In this document: positions 16,861 through 25,330 of the stretch, one piece after another
Layout of the letters: every line of letters begins with the position of its first letter
Position numbering within the stretch: the first letter of the stretch is position 1
Assembly (NCBI RefSeq): GCF_000166055.1
Contig: NC_014664.1
Location: 1,389,927-1,453,926 of the forward strand
Source: Rhodomicrobium vannielii ATCC 17100
GTDB lineage: Bacteria; Pseudomonadota; Alphaproteobacteria; Rhizobiales; Rhodomicrobiaceae
DNA length: 64,000 nucleotides
Direction of reading: 5' to 3'
Notes under the pieces: generated by a model
Seen by the model: only the letters and a program-made list of their open reading frames with translations
What the model was told of the DNA's origin: nothing
The model's database searches: none
Made by a program: the position numbers and the translations under genes

Positions 16861-18108
16861 CTATTGAATCGCGGCGATGGTCGCGCGCGGCTTCAACCCA
16901 TTTCCCGGCAAAGGCACGGACAGCAGCCAAGGCTGAACAGATCGCGCCTTGTCGTAGCCGTAGCGAAACAGCGTCTGCATGTACGGCGCGTTGAATCCGG
17001 GTTGCAAGCCGGGCATCGTCTTCAGAAGATCGTCGAACCCCTTGTCGATGAAGGTCAGGTGGAAATGGCCCGGCCCCACATACGAAGTCGCCGCATAGAG
17101 CGTGCCCTTGGCGCTTGCCTTGATGAGGGTTGAAAACGCGCGGGGCACCTCGGACAGGATGCCGGATTCCACCACTTCGAACTCGGGCGAGAGGCGGTTG
17201 TTGATCACCACCCACAATTTTGCGGGAGTGCCCTTCGGCGTCGAGAGGCCGCGCCCCGTCGCGAAGACAACGTCCGGCAGGATGAAGACCTGCGTTGTCG
17301 CGCCGCCGTCGATGTGCATTTCGCGGAAGCGGCGGCCGTTTGCCTGAACCTCGATATAGGTCGGACCGAAAACGCCGGGGATGCTTGCAGAGGCGACGAG
17401 CACATCGCGGAACAGATCGCGGTACTGCGGCCCGGCGGCGGCGATGGCGCCCATATCCCAGACGACACCGCGCTGCGCGTCGAGGTTGGTCGTCACGACA
17501 AAAAGACGGCGGCCCTTGGCGTGTTCGGCCGCGACCGCGCGCAGAAGTTCGAAGTCGACGAAGGCATCCACCAGTTCGACAAGAGACTGACGGCGCACCT
17601 CGGCTGTGCCGAGCAGCGAGAACACGCCGCCAAGGTCTCCGAGAAACTGCGCGGCGGTGCCCGCGAAGGCTTCCTGAAGCCGCGCGTCGTAGGCCGGTCC
17701 GAGAAATGCCAGCGGCGCGATGAGTGCGCCTGCGCTGACGCCCGTCACGATGGCGAATTTCGGCCGCGTTCCCGTTGCCGTCCATCCATTGATGACGCCC
17801 GCGCCATAAGCGCCATCATAGGCGCCGCCGGAAAGGGCGAGCACGTCGAAACTGCCCGTCGAGGAAATGGCTCCCGACAAGGCGGTGCCGCGCACGAATT
17901 CGCGCAGTTCCGCGTCGCTGCCGTCTACCCAGAAGCGCGCGTTCGGAATGCCGGGAATCTCGGCGATGGCCTGTTCCTGCGCGGTAAATGGCTCGCGCGG
18001 AATATAGGCGCAGGCGGCGAGCAGAAACGCTGCCACGAAGAGCGCAAACGACTGTCGCGCCGCGACCGCTAAACGGCCCCGACGTTGCGCATCCCGGTTA
18101 AAGCCCAT
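16861..18108 (-). CDS. Patatin-like phospholipase, lipoprotein
   Basis: The 416-residue protein has an N-terminal lipoprotein signal: hydrophobic run, then lipobox LLAAC (about residues 31-35). The patatin domain begins VLALSGGAYDGAYGAG (oxyanion region), has the nucleophile elbow GVSAG and the catalytic Asp in HIDGGAT. These form the Ser-Asp dyad of patatin-type acyl hydrolases acting on membrane lipids. The start at 18108 has a GGGAAG RBS; the longer frame from 18210 adds a non-signal extension. Membrane anchoring suggests a role in envelope lipid turnover. It is not obviously in an operon. Confidence 0.85.
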   Translation of the reverse strand: MGFNRDAQRRGRLAVAARQSFALFVAAFLLAACAYIPREPFTAQEQAIAEIPGIPNARFWVDGSDAELREFVRGTALSGAISSTGSFDVLALSGGAYDGAYGAGVINGWTATGTRPKFAIVTGVSAGALIAPLAFLGPAYDARLQEAFAGTAAQFLGDLGGVFSLLGTAEVRRQSLVELVDAFVDFELLRAVAAEHAKGRRLFVVTTNLDAQRGVVWDMGAIAAAGPQYRDLFRDVLVASASIPGVFGPTYIEVQANGRRFREMHIDGGATTQVFILPDVVFATGRGLSTPKGTPAKLWVVINNRLSPEFEVVESGILSEVPRAFSTLIKASAKGTLYAATSYVGPGHFHLTFIDKGFDDLLKTMPGLQPGFNAPYMQTLFRYGYDKARSVQPWLLSVPLPGNGLKPRATIAAIQ

Positions 18109-18298
18109 CCGCTTCCCTCTTGCACATAACGTATTCGAGCACGTTTTTTCCACCCGCCAGCCCGAAGCGTCAACAAGACAGCTTCCCTTGCGGAGGATTT
18201 GCCCCGTCACCGTTGCCCGGATGCAACCGTAACGGGTTGCTCACGGATGCGTGTGCAATTGCTGGTGGTCAACGAGAGGCACGTCGGCCGCCTCGTTT

Positions 18299-18919
18299 TC
18301 AAAGATAGGATCTCGGTGCAAAGGCGATGATAAAGAGCCACTCGGCATGCGCGCGCGAGGTCCGCGCCTCGCTCACACTCCAGGAAGCGAAACCGGCATC
18401 GGCAAGAAGCGGCTCCAAGTCTTGCCGCTCCCAATAACAAAAGAACCTCGGCGCGCCGATTTTCTCGCTCGACCAGGATTCGCCTTGGCCTTTCTTCAAG
18501 CTGAATGCGAAACGTCCGCCATCCTTGAGCGAACGCGCCATCTTCTTCAGAACGTAGGTGAACTCGTGTCTCGCAAAATGCAGCAAGACCGCGTTGGCGA
18601 GGATGAGATCGTATCGATCCGTCAATTCATCGGTCAGCACATTGAAGTGCCGCGCAGCCAGCCCCTTCGCTTTGAGTTCCGCCAGAAAACCGGGCACGGC
18701 GTCGGTGCATTCGATCTCGAATCCGTTCGAGGCAATGTAGGCGGCGTCGCGTCCGAAGGCGCTTCCCAATTCGAGAATGCGCGCTGTGTCGGGAAGGCCA
18801 GAGAGGGCCGCATCGATCCAGTCTTTCGCCTCGCCGCTCACCGTCTGCGCGGTCCCGGCGACATAGTTCCGGACGCGGGCGTCATAGGATCGCAAGGTTT
18901 CGCGGTTCGAGTCGCTCAT
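18299..18919 (-). CDS. Class I SAM-dependent methyltransferase
   Basis: The 206-residue cytosolic protein has the Rossmann motif I ILELGSAFGRDAAYIA (about 47-63), an acidic motif II end (IECTDAVPGF) and motif IV (YDLILANAVLLHF). These are the features of the Methyltransf_11/25 type. The substrate cannot be read from the sequence. The start codon overlaps the stop of the upstream gene (ATGA, 18916-18919), so the two are translationally coupled and probably act together. Confidence 0.85.
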   Translation of the reverse strand: MSDSNRETLRSYDARVRNYVAGTAQTVSGEAKDWIDAALSGLPDTARILELGSAFGRDAAYIASNGFEIECTDAVPGFLAELKAKGLAARHFNVLTDELTDRYDLILANAVLLHFARHEFTYVLKKMARSLKDGGRFAFSLKKGQGESWSSEKIGAPRFFCYWERQDLEPLLADAGFASWSVSEARTSRAHAEWLFIIAFAPRSYL

Positions 18920-20148
18920 TCCAAGGCCTCTCCCTCATTCTTCGACCGGTAAACCGCAACCGGCACGGGCGAGAACAGCCGCGTCTTCACCTCGCTCGCG
19001 AACGGCAGCGGCACCTTATCGAACAGCTCCATCTGCTCGCGCCCCTTTTCACGACCGGCGTTCTCGAAAATGAGCCAGATCTCGCGCGGGTCGAGGTGCA
19101 ACGACGCGGATATGTAACTGAGGATGATGTCGATATGGCCGGTCGGAAGCGCGTCGGGGAAGAACAGCACGGAGGGCTGCGATGGGATCAGCAGGCCGTC
19201 GCGGTCGCCACGCAGCGCGCGCACGTCGCGGCAATCGAGCCAGGAGCGCGGGTATTGCGCGAGGTTCATTTCGAGGACTTCGCAGCCCTCGGTGTCGAAG
19301 GCGTACCCCGCCGCGTATTCGAAATTCCGCCGCGCCGCCAGAAGAAGCGTGCGACCGTTGCCCGCGCGGAAATCGAGGAAGGCATGGCGCTTCAGATCGC
19401 GGGGCAGCGCGGAAAGCGCCCAGTCGAGCACCTTCTTCGGCATCGGCCCGCGATAGACGAATTCCTTTTCGATGCCCTTTTCGCCCTCGCTCACCGCATA
19501 GACTTCGAGCGGCGGCGTCTTGCTGAACAGAAGCCGCTCCGTGTGCCGGTCGAACACATGCCGGTGTACGAGGCAGAGAAGCGCGAGACGCCTGCGTCGC
19601 CAGTCCTTGAGGCGCATGCGCCGGGACAATGCCGCGCCAGTATCGGTGGCAGCGCGTCGGCCGCTCGCGGCGAGATGCCCGGCCACGCGCGTCGAACGGT
19701 GCAGCCGCTCGGCCGCCGATATCCGAAGCCCGCGCACGTTCTCCTTCGCTCGGCGCAGAAAGGAGCCGCCCGGTTCCGGCGTCACATCGACCGCGTCCGG
19801 CACAGCGGGAGAGAGGGAGCCTGGCGGCGGCAAGATCTCGCCCTCCAGGATGTGCGGCGCCGCGCTTTCGTTCGAGGGCGCTTGCCGTATCTGCTCGCGC
19901 GCGCTGTGCAGTTCTTCGATCAGCCGCGAATGGATCGCTTGAGGTGCTGGGCGCGGCGGCGGCGGCGGCTCGTCGGGAACATGCGTCTCGATGCGGTCGG
20001 CAGGCTGCGCGCGGCCCCGGATCACCTGTTCCAGGGCTTCGGCAAGCGGGTCGGGCTTCGCGGCAGAGGGACCGCCGAAGCCATAGGCACCGCGGTCAGC
20101 CCTCGAAAACTTGCTCAGACGCTGGTTCTCGGAGTCGTCGTCCGTCAT
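18916..20148 (-). CDS. Two-part protein: Pro-rich N-terminus and Rossmann/methyltransferase-like C-terminus
   Basis: The protein has about 410 residues. The first 150 are charged, Pro/Ala-rich and probably disordered (includes PPPPPRPAP). Then comes an Arg-rich helical stretch (ALSRRMRLKDWRRRRLALL). The C-terminal half looks like a methyltransferase-type Rossmann fold: AFLDFRAGNGRTLLLAARR as a degenerate motif I, then GYAFDTEGCEVLEMN and IDIILSYISASLHL. The canonical GxGxG is only partly kept, so catalysis is doubtful. It overlaps the downstream methyltransferase gene by 4 bases. No named family was recognised. The start at 20148 (MTDDDSENQRLSKF) is preferred over 20205. Confidence 0.65.
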   Translation of the reverse strand: MTDDDSENQRLSKFSRADRGAYGFGGPSAAKPDPLAEALEQVIRGRAQPADRIETHVPDEPPPPPRPAPQAIHSRLIEELHSAREQIRQAPSNESAAPHILEGEILPPPGSLSPAVPDAVDVTPEPGGSFLRRAKENVRGLRISAAERLHRSTRVAGHLAASGRRAATDTGAALSRRMRLKDWRRRRLALLCLVHRHVFDRHTERLLFSKTPPLEVYAVSEGEKGIEKEFVYRGPMPKKVLDWALSALPRDLKRHAFLDFRAGNGRTLLLAARRNFEYAAGYAFDTEGCEVLEMNLAQYPRSWLDCRDVRALRGDRDGLLIPSQPSVLFFPDALPTGHIDIILSYISASLHLDPREIWLIFENAGREKGREQMELFDKVPLPFASEVKTRLFSPVPVAVYRSKNEGEALE

Positions 20149-20388
20149 GCCCGCCCTGCCGCGATAAAGTCCGCGAACGGCCTTGAGCCGTCGCCGTAAA
20201 CGCACGGATCATAGTTTTTTCACGACTTCGGCGATAAAGGCAATTGCCGTGAGCAACGAAATCGCCCGAAACCCGAAGCGGCCTTACGTTGTAGTGGCGG
20301 CTGTTGTCATTTTACCGCGCGTCAACCTTTCCGTGCCATTATCGGAAAGAGTAACGGTTCTTTCAATTTGTAAAGGAGGCCGCGTATC

Positions 20389-20955
20389 ATGGCGAACTTC
20401 GGGCAGAGTCAGAGCCGCGCGCGCGACGGTCTTCTCGCGGCGGCACCGCGTCTTTACAAGTTCGCGCTGGCGATCACCGCCAATGCCGACCTCGCCCAGG
20501 CTCTCCTTCGCGGCGCGCTCAAAAGCCTGCAAAACCGGAAGGATTGGCGCGAGGACGACCGCGATCATCTGACGGAGGCCTTCCGCCGCATCTATGCGCT
20601 GTGGAACACGAAGCTTGCCGAAGATCCGAACCTTCAGAAGAAATACGTGCCGGATGCCCGCCTTTTCGGCGCGAGCCTCCTGAAGGGATCGCTTGCCGGC
20701 AACGCCCATTTCGCAAAATTCATCTCAAGTTTGCCGTCGCAGCAGAGGGCGGCTCTTTACCTCGTTTACGGCGAGGGTGCGTCCTATGACGAAGCCGCCG
20801 ACGCCGTCGGTCTTCCGGTGCTCGGGCTGATGAAGTACCTCGCGCGCGGCCATGTGGCGCTTTCGCATTGGCTCGATACGCGCGGGCTCTCGGATAAGGC
20901 CCGGCAGAGCGACCTTGAAATCGATCCGTCGATCATCAGGGAGCGTGCCGCATGA
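20389..20955 (+). CDS. ECF-type RNA polymerase sigma factor-like protein
   Basis: The 188-residue protein has an N-terminal region-2-like helical part (LYKFALAITANADLAQALLRGAL) and a region-4-like helix-turn-helix (LPSQQRAALYLVYGEGASYDEAADAVGLPVLGLMKYLARG). Region 2 is divergent, so it may be a relaxed or specialised ECF factor. It begins after a strong AAAGGAGG and overlaps the next gene by ATGA at 20952, the usual sigma/anti-sigma layout. The promoter it recognises is not evident from its own upstream region. Confidence 0.72.
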   Translation: MANFGQSQSRARDGLLAAAPRLYKFALAITANADLAQALLRGALKSLQNRKDWREDDRDHLTEAFRRIYALWNTKLAEDPNLQKKYVPDARLFGASLLKGSLAGNAHFAKFISSLPSQQRAALYLVYGEGASYDEAADAVGLPVLGLMKYLARGHVALSHWLDTRGLSDKARQSDLEIDPSIIRERAA

Positions 20956-21827
20956 CGCAACTCTCCGACGAATTTCTTCTCGCCTATCTCGACGGGCAGC
21001 TTGAGAAGTCCCAGGCCGCCGAAGTTACGCAGCTTTCGTCCGTCAATGCCGAGGTGTCGCGCCGCATCGCGCGGCTGAAGCGCACGCAGGCGCAACTCAT
21101 CGAGACGTTCGGCGCCTTCGCCCGTGACGAAATCGCCGTGCCGAAAGCCGCGCTTCAGACCGGCGACCCCGACGCGCAGGCCCGTCCGCAGCGCGCGGCG
21201 TCGCAAGCCGTGGCCCGACCCGCGGCGGCGGCCTCCACGTCGACGCAGCCCGCCGCCGCGCGGCAGATGATCTTTGTCGCGGCCGTCTTCCTCGGCGGAC
21301 TGCTGGGCGGTTACGGCGCAACGCTGCTCGCCGGCGATCCCGCGCCGCTTCCCCCGAAAGACACCGATCGGCCCGCCTCGGCGGTGATCGCCCCGACGGC
21401 ATGGCCGACCGACATCGCGCGGTTCCACAGCTACTTCCCGCGCGAGACGCTGACGCCCTACCCCGACGCCATCGCGAACCCGGAGCTTATCCGCTTCCAG
21501 CTCTCCAAGATCACGGGGCGCGCGCTGACGCCGCCCGATTTCACCCGGCAAGGCTATACGCTCTATCGCGGCCAGACGTTCAACTACCGTCAGGACCGCA
21601 TGATGCAGCTCACCTATTCCTCGAAAGCCGAGCCGCCGATCACCTTCTACGCCCTCCCCGGCACCGAAAGCGGCGACAACGCGGTCACGGTTCAGACAAT
21701 CGGCTCGCTCAAGGGCGTGAGTTGGGTCTTCGATCGCGTTCGCTTCTTCATTACGTCGGACAGGAGCGAGGAAGATTTGAAGGTGCTGGCTGCGGTCGCG
21801 CAAAGCCAGATGACGCCGAAGCGGTAA
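20952..21827 (+). CDS. Anti-sigma factor-like membrane protein
   Basis: The 291-residue protein has a short cytosolic N-terminus (DEFLLAYLDGQLEKSQAAEV...) of the anti-sigma type. It lacks the HxxxCxxC zinc motif of ZAS domains. One membrane helix (MIFVAAVFLGGLLGGYGATLLAG, about 108-130) leads to a periplasmic C-terminal domain ending in EEDLKVLAAVAQ. Gene overlap with the sigma-like protein upstream supports a partner role. The signal sensed is unknown. The C-terminal domain resembles those of other alphaproteobacterial anti-sigma proteins, but no named family beyond this is claimed. Confidence 0.7.
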   Translation: MTQLSDEFLLAYLDGQLEKSQAAEVTQLSSVNAEVSRRIARLKRTQAQLIETFGAFARDEIAVPKAALQTGDPDAQARPQRAASQAVARPAAAASTSTQPAAARQMIFVAAVFLGGLLGGYGATLLAGDPAPLPPKDTDRPASAVIAPTAWPTDIARFHSYFPRETLTPYPDAIANPELIRFQLSKITGRALTPPDFTRQGYTLYRGQTFNYRQDRMMQLTYSSKAEPPITFYALPGTESGDNAVTVQTIGSLKGVSWVFDRVRFFITSDRSEEDLKVLAAVAQSQMTPKR

Positions 21828-21973
21828 CCGAGTCGGATTTACCGCAGGCCGATCTAAAGTTGCGCGGAACGCCATGCACTGCGGCGTTAAGCTGCGCGAA
21901 CGGTGCTTCTTCCGCTTTCCTCGCGAGCGGAGTATGAAGGAGGTGTTAACCGGCCACACCTCAAGAGTTCTCC

Positions 21974-22834
21974 ATGTCCTTCCAGAAGCCAGCGTTCGTT
22001 CTGACCCTGTCCTGCGCCGATCAATCGGGCATCGTCGCCTCCATCGCCGGGATATTGGCCGAGCACGGATGCAACATCACCGATAGCGCGCAATTCGGCG
22101 ACGTGAAGTCCAACCGCTTTTTCATGCGCGTCTCTTTCTCCGCGCCGGACACGATGGACGAGGCGGGCGCGGAACGCATGCTGAAGCCCGTGGTCGACCG
22201 ATTCAAGATGACCACGCGGCTGCATCCTGTAGCCGAACGCATGCGGGTGCTGATCCTCGTATCGAAATTCGGGCACTGCCTGAACGATCTGCTTTACCGG
22301 CACCGTGTCGGCGCGCTCCCGGTCGAAATCCCGGCCATCGTGTCGAACCATCGCGATTTCTACCGCCTCGCGGCAAGCCACGACATCCCGTTCCATCATC
22401 TGCCCATGGCGGCCGATACGAAGGAAAAGCAGGAGCACAAGCTCGCCGAGATTATCGAGGATGAGAAGATCGATCTCGTCGTGCTCGCCCGCTATATGCA
22501 GGTGCTGTCCGAAGACCTCTGCCGCACGCTCGAAGGGCGCGCGATCAACATCCATCATTCGTTCCTGCCCAGCTTCAAGGGCGCGAAGCCCTATCATCAG
22601 GCGCATATGCGCGGCGTGAAGCTGATCGGAGCCACGGCACATTACGTCACGCCCGCGCTCGACGAGGGGCCGATCATCGAGCAGGAAGTCGCCCGCGTGG
22701 ATCATTCGATGTCGATCGAGGATCTTGTGAACATGGGTCGCGACGTCGAGAGCCTCGTTCTCTCGCGCGCAGTAAAGTGGCATGTGGAACACCGTATTTT
22801 GGTCAATGGCAACCGGACCGTCGTTTTCCGGTGA
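21974..22834 (+). CDS. purU: Formyltetrahydrofolate deformylase PurU
   Basis: PurU hydrolyses 10-formyl-tetrahydrofolate to formate and tetrahydrofolate, balancing one-carbon pools and feeding PurT. The 286 residues comprise an N-terminal ACT domain (LTLSCADQSGIVASIAGILAEHGCNI) and a formyltransferase-fold domain. The catalytic signature is INIHHSFLPSFKGAKPYHQA plus IGATAHYVTPALDEGPII; Asn, His and Asp of the formyltransferase site are present. It is full length. AGGAGG occurs upstream at about 21938 but too far to be the RBS of this ATG; TTCTCC precedes the start. Confidence 0.95.
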   Translation: MSFQKPAFVLTLSCADQSGIVASIAGILAEHGCNITDSAQFGDVKSNRFFMRVSFSAPDTMDEAGAERMLKPVVDRFKMTTRLHPVAERMRVLILVSKFGHCLNDLLYRHRVGALPVEIPAIVSNHRDFYRLAASHDIPFHHLPMAADTKEKQEHKLAEIIEDEKIDLVVLARYMQVLSEDLCRTLEGRAINIHHSFLPSFKGAKPYHQAHMRGVKLIGATAHYVTPALDEGPIIEQEVARVDHSMSIEDLVNMGRDVESLVLSRAVKWHVEHRILVNGNRTVVFR

Positions 22835-23030
22835 GAAACGACAAGAATAGCGCGGTGATCTTGACTGGGGTCATAGCACCCCCACCCGTCGCCATGGAAA
22901 GAATGACTTAAAGCGACGACATCCGATAAATTCTTTTATGTTTTTATATGTTAAGACTGAACAGATTTTTTGTTCCCGCACACCGATAACGACTCTATAT
23001 TCAGCTCATCGTATTGTGAATGGTGATGCC

Positions 23031-23198
23031 ATGAAAAAGATTGATAGTCTTATTGTCGACATCCAGTCGGTCATCGAAAAGCTCACGGGAATAAACGCCC
23101 GCCTTCAGGAAATAAAGGATGAGAACGAAGCAATCGAAAGAGCAAGGGACAAGCTGCGTAGCCAGAAAACCGTTAAGAAAAACTCGAACGAGAACTGA
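23031..23198 (+). CDS. Small coiled-coil hypothetical protein
   Basis: The 55-residue protein starts MKKIDSLIVDIQSVIEKL and is rich in Lys, Glu and Ile with heptad-like spacing, so a short coiled coil is likely. It ends in a basic, Asn-rich tail. An in-frame start at 22938 exists, but the product upstream looks unlike protein. Local base composition is clearly more AT-rich than the flanking genes, which suggests recent acquisition. No family was recognised and no strong RBS is seen. Confidence 0.45.
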   Translation: MKKIDSLIVDIQSVIEKLTGINARLQEIKDENEAIERARDKLRSQKTVKKNSNEN

Positions 23199-23422
23199 AT
23201 TATATAACTACCTCTAGTTTGGCCAGCGCACCGGTGCTGTTTCAAATCTATGATACCCGCGCCGCTCGGCCGGGCTTGTCTACCTGAATGCCATGCTTCC
23301 CGGCATGCCCGGGGCCTTGGTCGTGCAGCATTTTTCGCTTGTAACGACCGCGCCGAACCTGCTCTGTGTGGGCCTTGGAGGCGCGACCTGACGACGCGCG
23401 ACAGGTGACGAGGTCTCATTCC

Positions 23423-24322
23423 ATGATTGCCCTCAGCCGCTATGCGCTCCAGAGCGCCGGGGTGGCGGCGTTCGTTCTCGCGCTGAAATGGCTCGCCGCC
23501 GTGCTTACGGGGTCGGTGGCGCTGTGGTCCGACGCGCTTGAGAGCATCATCAATGTCGTGGTAGCCGCCGTCGCCTATTTCGCGCTGCGGCTCAGCGCGA
23601 AAGGAGCGGACGCCAATCATCAGTTCGGGCATTACAAGGTGGAGTATTTCTCCGCCGTGCTCGAAGGCGCGCTCATCGCCGTAGCGGCCATTGCGATTTT
23701 CCGCGAAGCGACCGCCAGCTTCTTCGATCCGAAGGCGCTCGATGCGCCGATCCTCGGCCTTGCGATCAACGGCGTCGCCACGGTCATCAACGCCGGCTGG
23801 GGATGGCATCTGACGCGCATCGGACGCCGCGAGCGCTCGCCCGCCCTGTATGCCGACGGCCAGCACGTATTATCCGACGTTGTTTCGTCGATCGGCGTCA
23901 TCCTCGGGCTCATCGTCGGCGTCCTGACCGGCTGGCTCTGGCTCGACGCGATCATCGCGGCCTGCGTCGGCGGGTGGATTCTCATGGCAGGCTGGCGGCT
24001 CATGAAGGACAGCGTCGGCGGTTTGATGGACGTGGCCGCCGATCCCCGCACGCTCGCCGCCATCAAGACAACCATCGGAGCGCAGGCGAACGGCGCGCTC
24101 GAAGCGCATGATCTGCGCACGCGCGCCGCCGGCCCTGTCACCTTCATCGAATTTCATCTCGTGGTGCCCGCGACCATGACGGTAAGCGCCGCGCACGACA
24201 TTTGCGACCGCATCGAAGCTGCCCTGAACAAGGAGGTGCCGGGTGCACGCGTTACGATCCATGTCGAGCCGGAAAATAAGGCGAAGCATGCGGGGATAAA
24301 GACGCGCTCTATGCGCGCGTAA
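23423..24322 (+). CDS. Cation diffusion facilitator (CDF) metal/proton antiporter
   Basis: This is an inner-membrane exporter of divalent metals such as Zn, Fe or Co. Six membrane helices (about 10-185) carry the conserved SDALES motif in helix 2, the HQFGHYKVEYFSAVLEG loop and the second HxxxD site (GQHVLSDVVSS). A C-terminal cytosolic ferredoxin-like domain (IEFHLVVPATMTVSAAHDICDRIEAAL) follows, all as in the CDF family. The 299 residues from 23423 are a normal length. Metal preference cannot be assigned with confidence. It is monocistronic. Confidence 0.92.
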   Translation: MIALSRYALQSAGVAAFVLALKWLAAVLTGSVALWSDALESIINVVVAAVAYFALRLSAKGADANHQFGHYKVEYFSAVLEGALIAVAAIAIFREATASFFDPKALDAPILGLAINGVATVINAGWGWHLTRIGRRERSPALYADGQHVLSDVVSSIGVILGLIVGVLTGWLWLDAIIAACVGGWILMAGWRLMKDSVGGLMDVAADPRTLAAIKTTIGAQANGALEAHDLRTRAAGPVTFIEFHLVVPATMTVSAAHDICDRIEAALNKEVPGARVTIHVEPENKAKHAGIKTRSMRA

Positions 24323-24355
24323 AGACGGCACACTTTCCGTTCAGCACCTACGGCG

Positions 24356-25276
24356 TTACCCCTCGAAGCGGCTGTGCTGTGCTCGCTCGTACGTGGCGGC
24401 CAGATCGCGCGCGCGGGCCACGCCATCCGGCAACGCAAACCGATATTGCGCCGACAACTCCAGCAGGAACAGAGCGTCCGGCAGGAAAGCCAACTCGTCC
24501 ATCAGGCTTGGCCACGGCAGCTTTCCCCAGCCGAGCGGCAGATGCAGGTCGCCGAGGCCATAGGCGACGCGCTCGGACGGCACGAAGATGGGCATATCGG
24601 CGGGATCGGCGAAGCAGTCGTGCAGGTGGAGATGCGCCGACGCGCGGCCGAGCGTCCCGGCCTCCGTTATGAAATCTGCACCGTCGGCGGCGCAGGCGAG
24701 CGCCGCATGCGCGAAGTCGAGGCAGCCCGTCACGTTCGGATGCGCGATAGCCGCAATCTCGCGTGCGATCTGCGACGGAAGCGGCGCGATCCGGCCGCGA
24801 TCGGGCACATAGATGTTTTCAATGGCAAGGCTCATGCCACCCCGCGCCGCGACATCGGCAAGCGCGCGAAACACGTCGCGCTGGCGGGCGTAGGCTGTCT
24901 CGATCTGCCCTTCGTCGGCGCGTGCGATATGGCCGGTGTGCATGACGATGCGGTAGACGCCAAGCTCGGATGCTGCGGCGATGGCCGCTTCCGCAACGAT
25001 CCGGTGACGGGCGAGGAGGTCCGGCGAGTCCATCGCGTTGACCCCCACCGGGCCATGCGCCGTAAATGCAAACGGCCTCGCCCCGATGGCGTGCGCCAGC
25101 CGCTTCATCTGATCGGGCAGCAAACGGCCGCCCGCGATGATATCGAGCGCGAACAGCGGCAGTTCCACGACGCCGACGCCCAGTTCCTCGGCGAGATCCA
25201 GATTGCGCCGGAGCGCCTCGAAATCGGGGTCTTCGCATGCCGCGCTCGCGAACCCCACCCCGCCAACGATTGCCAT
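24356..25276 (-). CDS. Sugar phosphate isomerase/epimerase family TIM-barrel protein (copy 2)
   Basis: This is an AP-endonuclease-2/xylose-isomerase-like TIM barrel, about 306 residues. Conserved metal-site motifs are visible: ELPLFALDI, HTGHIA, MSLAIENIYVP, TGCLDFAHA and LHLHDCFADP. Glu, His and Asp ligands are in the expected order. The start at 25276 is supported by similarity to the neighbour. It is second in a tandem pair with 25331-26239; the two proteins align along their length and arose by duplication. The substrate is unknown. Confidence 0.82.
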   Translation of the reverse strand: MAIVGGVGFASAACEDPDFEALRRNLDLAEELGVGVVELPLFALDIIAGGRLLPDQMKRLAHAIGARPFAFTAHGPVGVNAMDSPDLLARHRIVAEAAIAAASELGVYRIVMHTGHIARADEGQIETAYARQRDVFRALADVAARGGMSLAIENIYVPDRGRIAPLPSQIAREIAAIAHPNVTGCLDFAHAALACAADGADFITEAGTLGRASAHLHLHDCFADPADMPIFVPSERVAYGLGDLHLPLGWGKLPWPSLMDELAFLPDALFLLELSAQYRFALPDGVARARDLAATYERAQHSRFEG

Positions 25277-25330
25277 CGCGCGCTCCTCCGCTTCCGAATC
25301 CGCAAACGATAGCACGGAGGCGCGACTGGT

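Noticed and set aside
22850-22905. GGGGTCATAGCACCCC as a terminator of purU
   Set aside because: The stem is only 5 bp and no T-run follows.
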